A DNA stretch of 17,535 nt, taken from the NCBI GenBank assembly GCA_027943245.1, contig JANDJZ010000998.1:1-17535 (forward strand). The letters run 5' to 3'. This document shows, piece after piece, positions 17,310-17,535 of this stretch (position 1 is its first letter; each line of letters starts with the position of its first letter). This stretch comes from Acanthamoeba sp. SK_2022b. Lineage: Eukaryota; Discosea; Longamoebia; Acanthamoebidae. The notes under the pieces were generated by a model. The model was not told where the DNA came from. It did not search any database and saw only the letters and a program-made list of their open reading frames with translations. The position numbers and the translations under genes were made by a program.

Positions 17310-17535
17310 GAACGAGGCCACCTACGTTGTTGACGCTGTTCTCGAGGATGATTGCGAGCGCGGTGTTGGGGAGGGTCGGGTGGCCCTGCACAAAGATGAA
17401 CCAGCGGTCGGGCCACACGGCCGTGTAGCTGAGGCCCTGGTCGGCGGTCTTGTAGGCCTTGCCCGTCTGCGGGTTGTAGAACCACTGCTGGCGGGTGCTG
17501 TTGGTCACCGCTATGGCCTGCACGGGGCCCACGTC
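14183..17535 (-). CDS. Sortilin/VPS10-domain sorting receptor (5' end outside window)
   Basis: Twelve minus-strand exons encode the last 696 residues or so: 17535-17326, 17168-16932, 16783-16682, 16543-16422, 16333-16203, 16071-15611, 15540-15498, 15415-15247, 15153-15037, 14942-14800, 14687-14538 and 14388-14183. All junction phases agree. The luminal beta-propeller shows Asp-box repeats (TADQGLSYTAVW, TTDFGSTWTRK, SVDGGEVYSRALF, SRDAGKSWTQI). The Cys-rich 10CC module follows (DKCLLGEQFTYQRR, CTEEDYECDFCFEP, TKGYRLIPGNKC). Then come one membrane helix (FGIVLVVLFILGGGLVVAAI) and a cytosolic tail of about 95 residues with GYAQV, an SLLDSLDDQDD acidic-dileucine-like stretch and a Ser/Ala-rich end. 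Sortilins ferry hydrolases and other ligands between Golgi and endosomes. The signal peptide and first propeller blades are off the window. Confidence 0.93.
14423..14479 (+). repeat. (GT)n microsatellite in sortilin last intron (sense strand: CA)
   Basis: About 28 GT units are followed by four GGT units and further GT-rich sequence to about 14504. The tract lies in the intron 14537-14389. The sortilin pre-mRNA reads it as (CA)n. Confidence 0.95.
14703..14729 (+). repeat. (GA)n microsatellite in sortilin intron
   Basis: This perfect GA tract reads as CT on the sortilin strand. There it forms a strong polypyrimidine tract 15 bp before the acceptor of the transmembrane exon (14688). Confidence 0.95.
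16081..16136 (+). repeat. CAT/ATC trinucleotide repeat in sortilin intron
   Basis: An imperfect ATC/CAT repeat directly precedes, in sense direction, the acceptor at 16072. On the sense strand it is purine-rich GAT, so it does not supply a pyrimidine tract. Confidence 0.9.
16573..16634 (+). repeat. (CA)n microsatellite in sortilin intron (sense strand: TG)
   Basis: This perfect 31-unit tract lies in the intron 16681-16544. The sortilin pre-mRNA reads it as (UG)31. Confidence 0.96.
17229..17308 (+). repeat. (CA)n microsatellite in sortilin intron (sense strand: TG)
   Basis: This perfect 40-unit tract lies in the intron 17325-17169, starting 17 bp after the donor site in sense direction. The pre-mRNA reads it as (UG)40. 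Confidence 0.96.

Overview
The window is nuclear DNA of an intron-rich, GC-rich, gene-dense protist. The best match is an amoebozoan such as Acanthamoeba; this is inferred from gene style and content, because there is no rRNA or other decisive marker. Supporting points are about 50 short GT-AG introns (mostly 40-160 bp) that can be placed by reading frame and family conservation, GC-rich exons with AT-rich or T-rich introns, long CA/GT microsatellites confined to introns, and intergenic gaps often below 300 bp. There is no operon, CRISPR array, insertion sequence, tRNA or rRNA.

Layout from left to right: the 3' end of a cytochrome P450 gene (1-756, +); a small GT31-like glycosyltransferase lacking its central catalytic segment (1205-1862, +); a two-repeat protein resembling the DnaJC11 C-terminal domain (DUF3395) (3111-1992, -); a short divergent promoter with a GAAAC cluster; an intronless F-box protein with a C-terminal membrane anchor (3294-3860, +); a 14-exon cytosolic 5'-nucleotidase-type metallophosphoesterase (3941-7026, +); an 11-exon gene joining a ubiquitin-conjugating (E2) domain to an F-box and a long C-terminal region (7305-10655, +); a disrupted ankyrin-repeat gene (11661-10690, -) with an F-box-like scrap upstream (11930-11688, -); an intronless class 3 lipase (12351-13364, +); and the last 12 exons of a sortilin/VPS10 sorting receptor (17535-14183, -), which runs off the right edge.

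The genes do not form one pathway. Three of them, or four with the F-box-like scrap, carry ubiquitin-system or protein-interaction modules (tail-anchored F-box, E2/F-box fusion, ankyrin). The P450, lipase, glycosyltransferase and sortilin genes fit ordinary lipid and endomembrane work. The most unusual protein is the E2/F-box fusion. The most unusual nucleic-acid feature is the set of complementary UG and CA repeats in different introns of the sortilin pre-mRNA. Exon boundaries were placed by hand from frame, splice-site dinucleotides and family conservation, with no transcript data.
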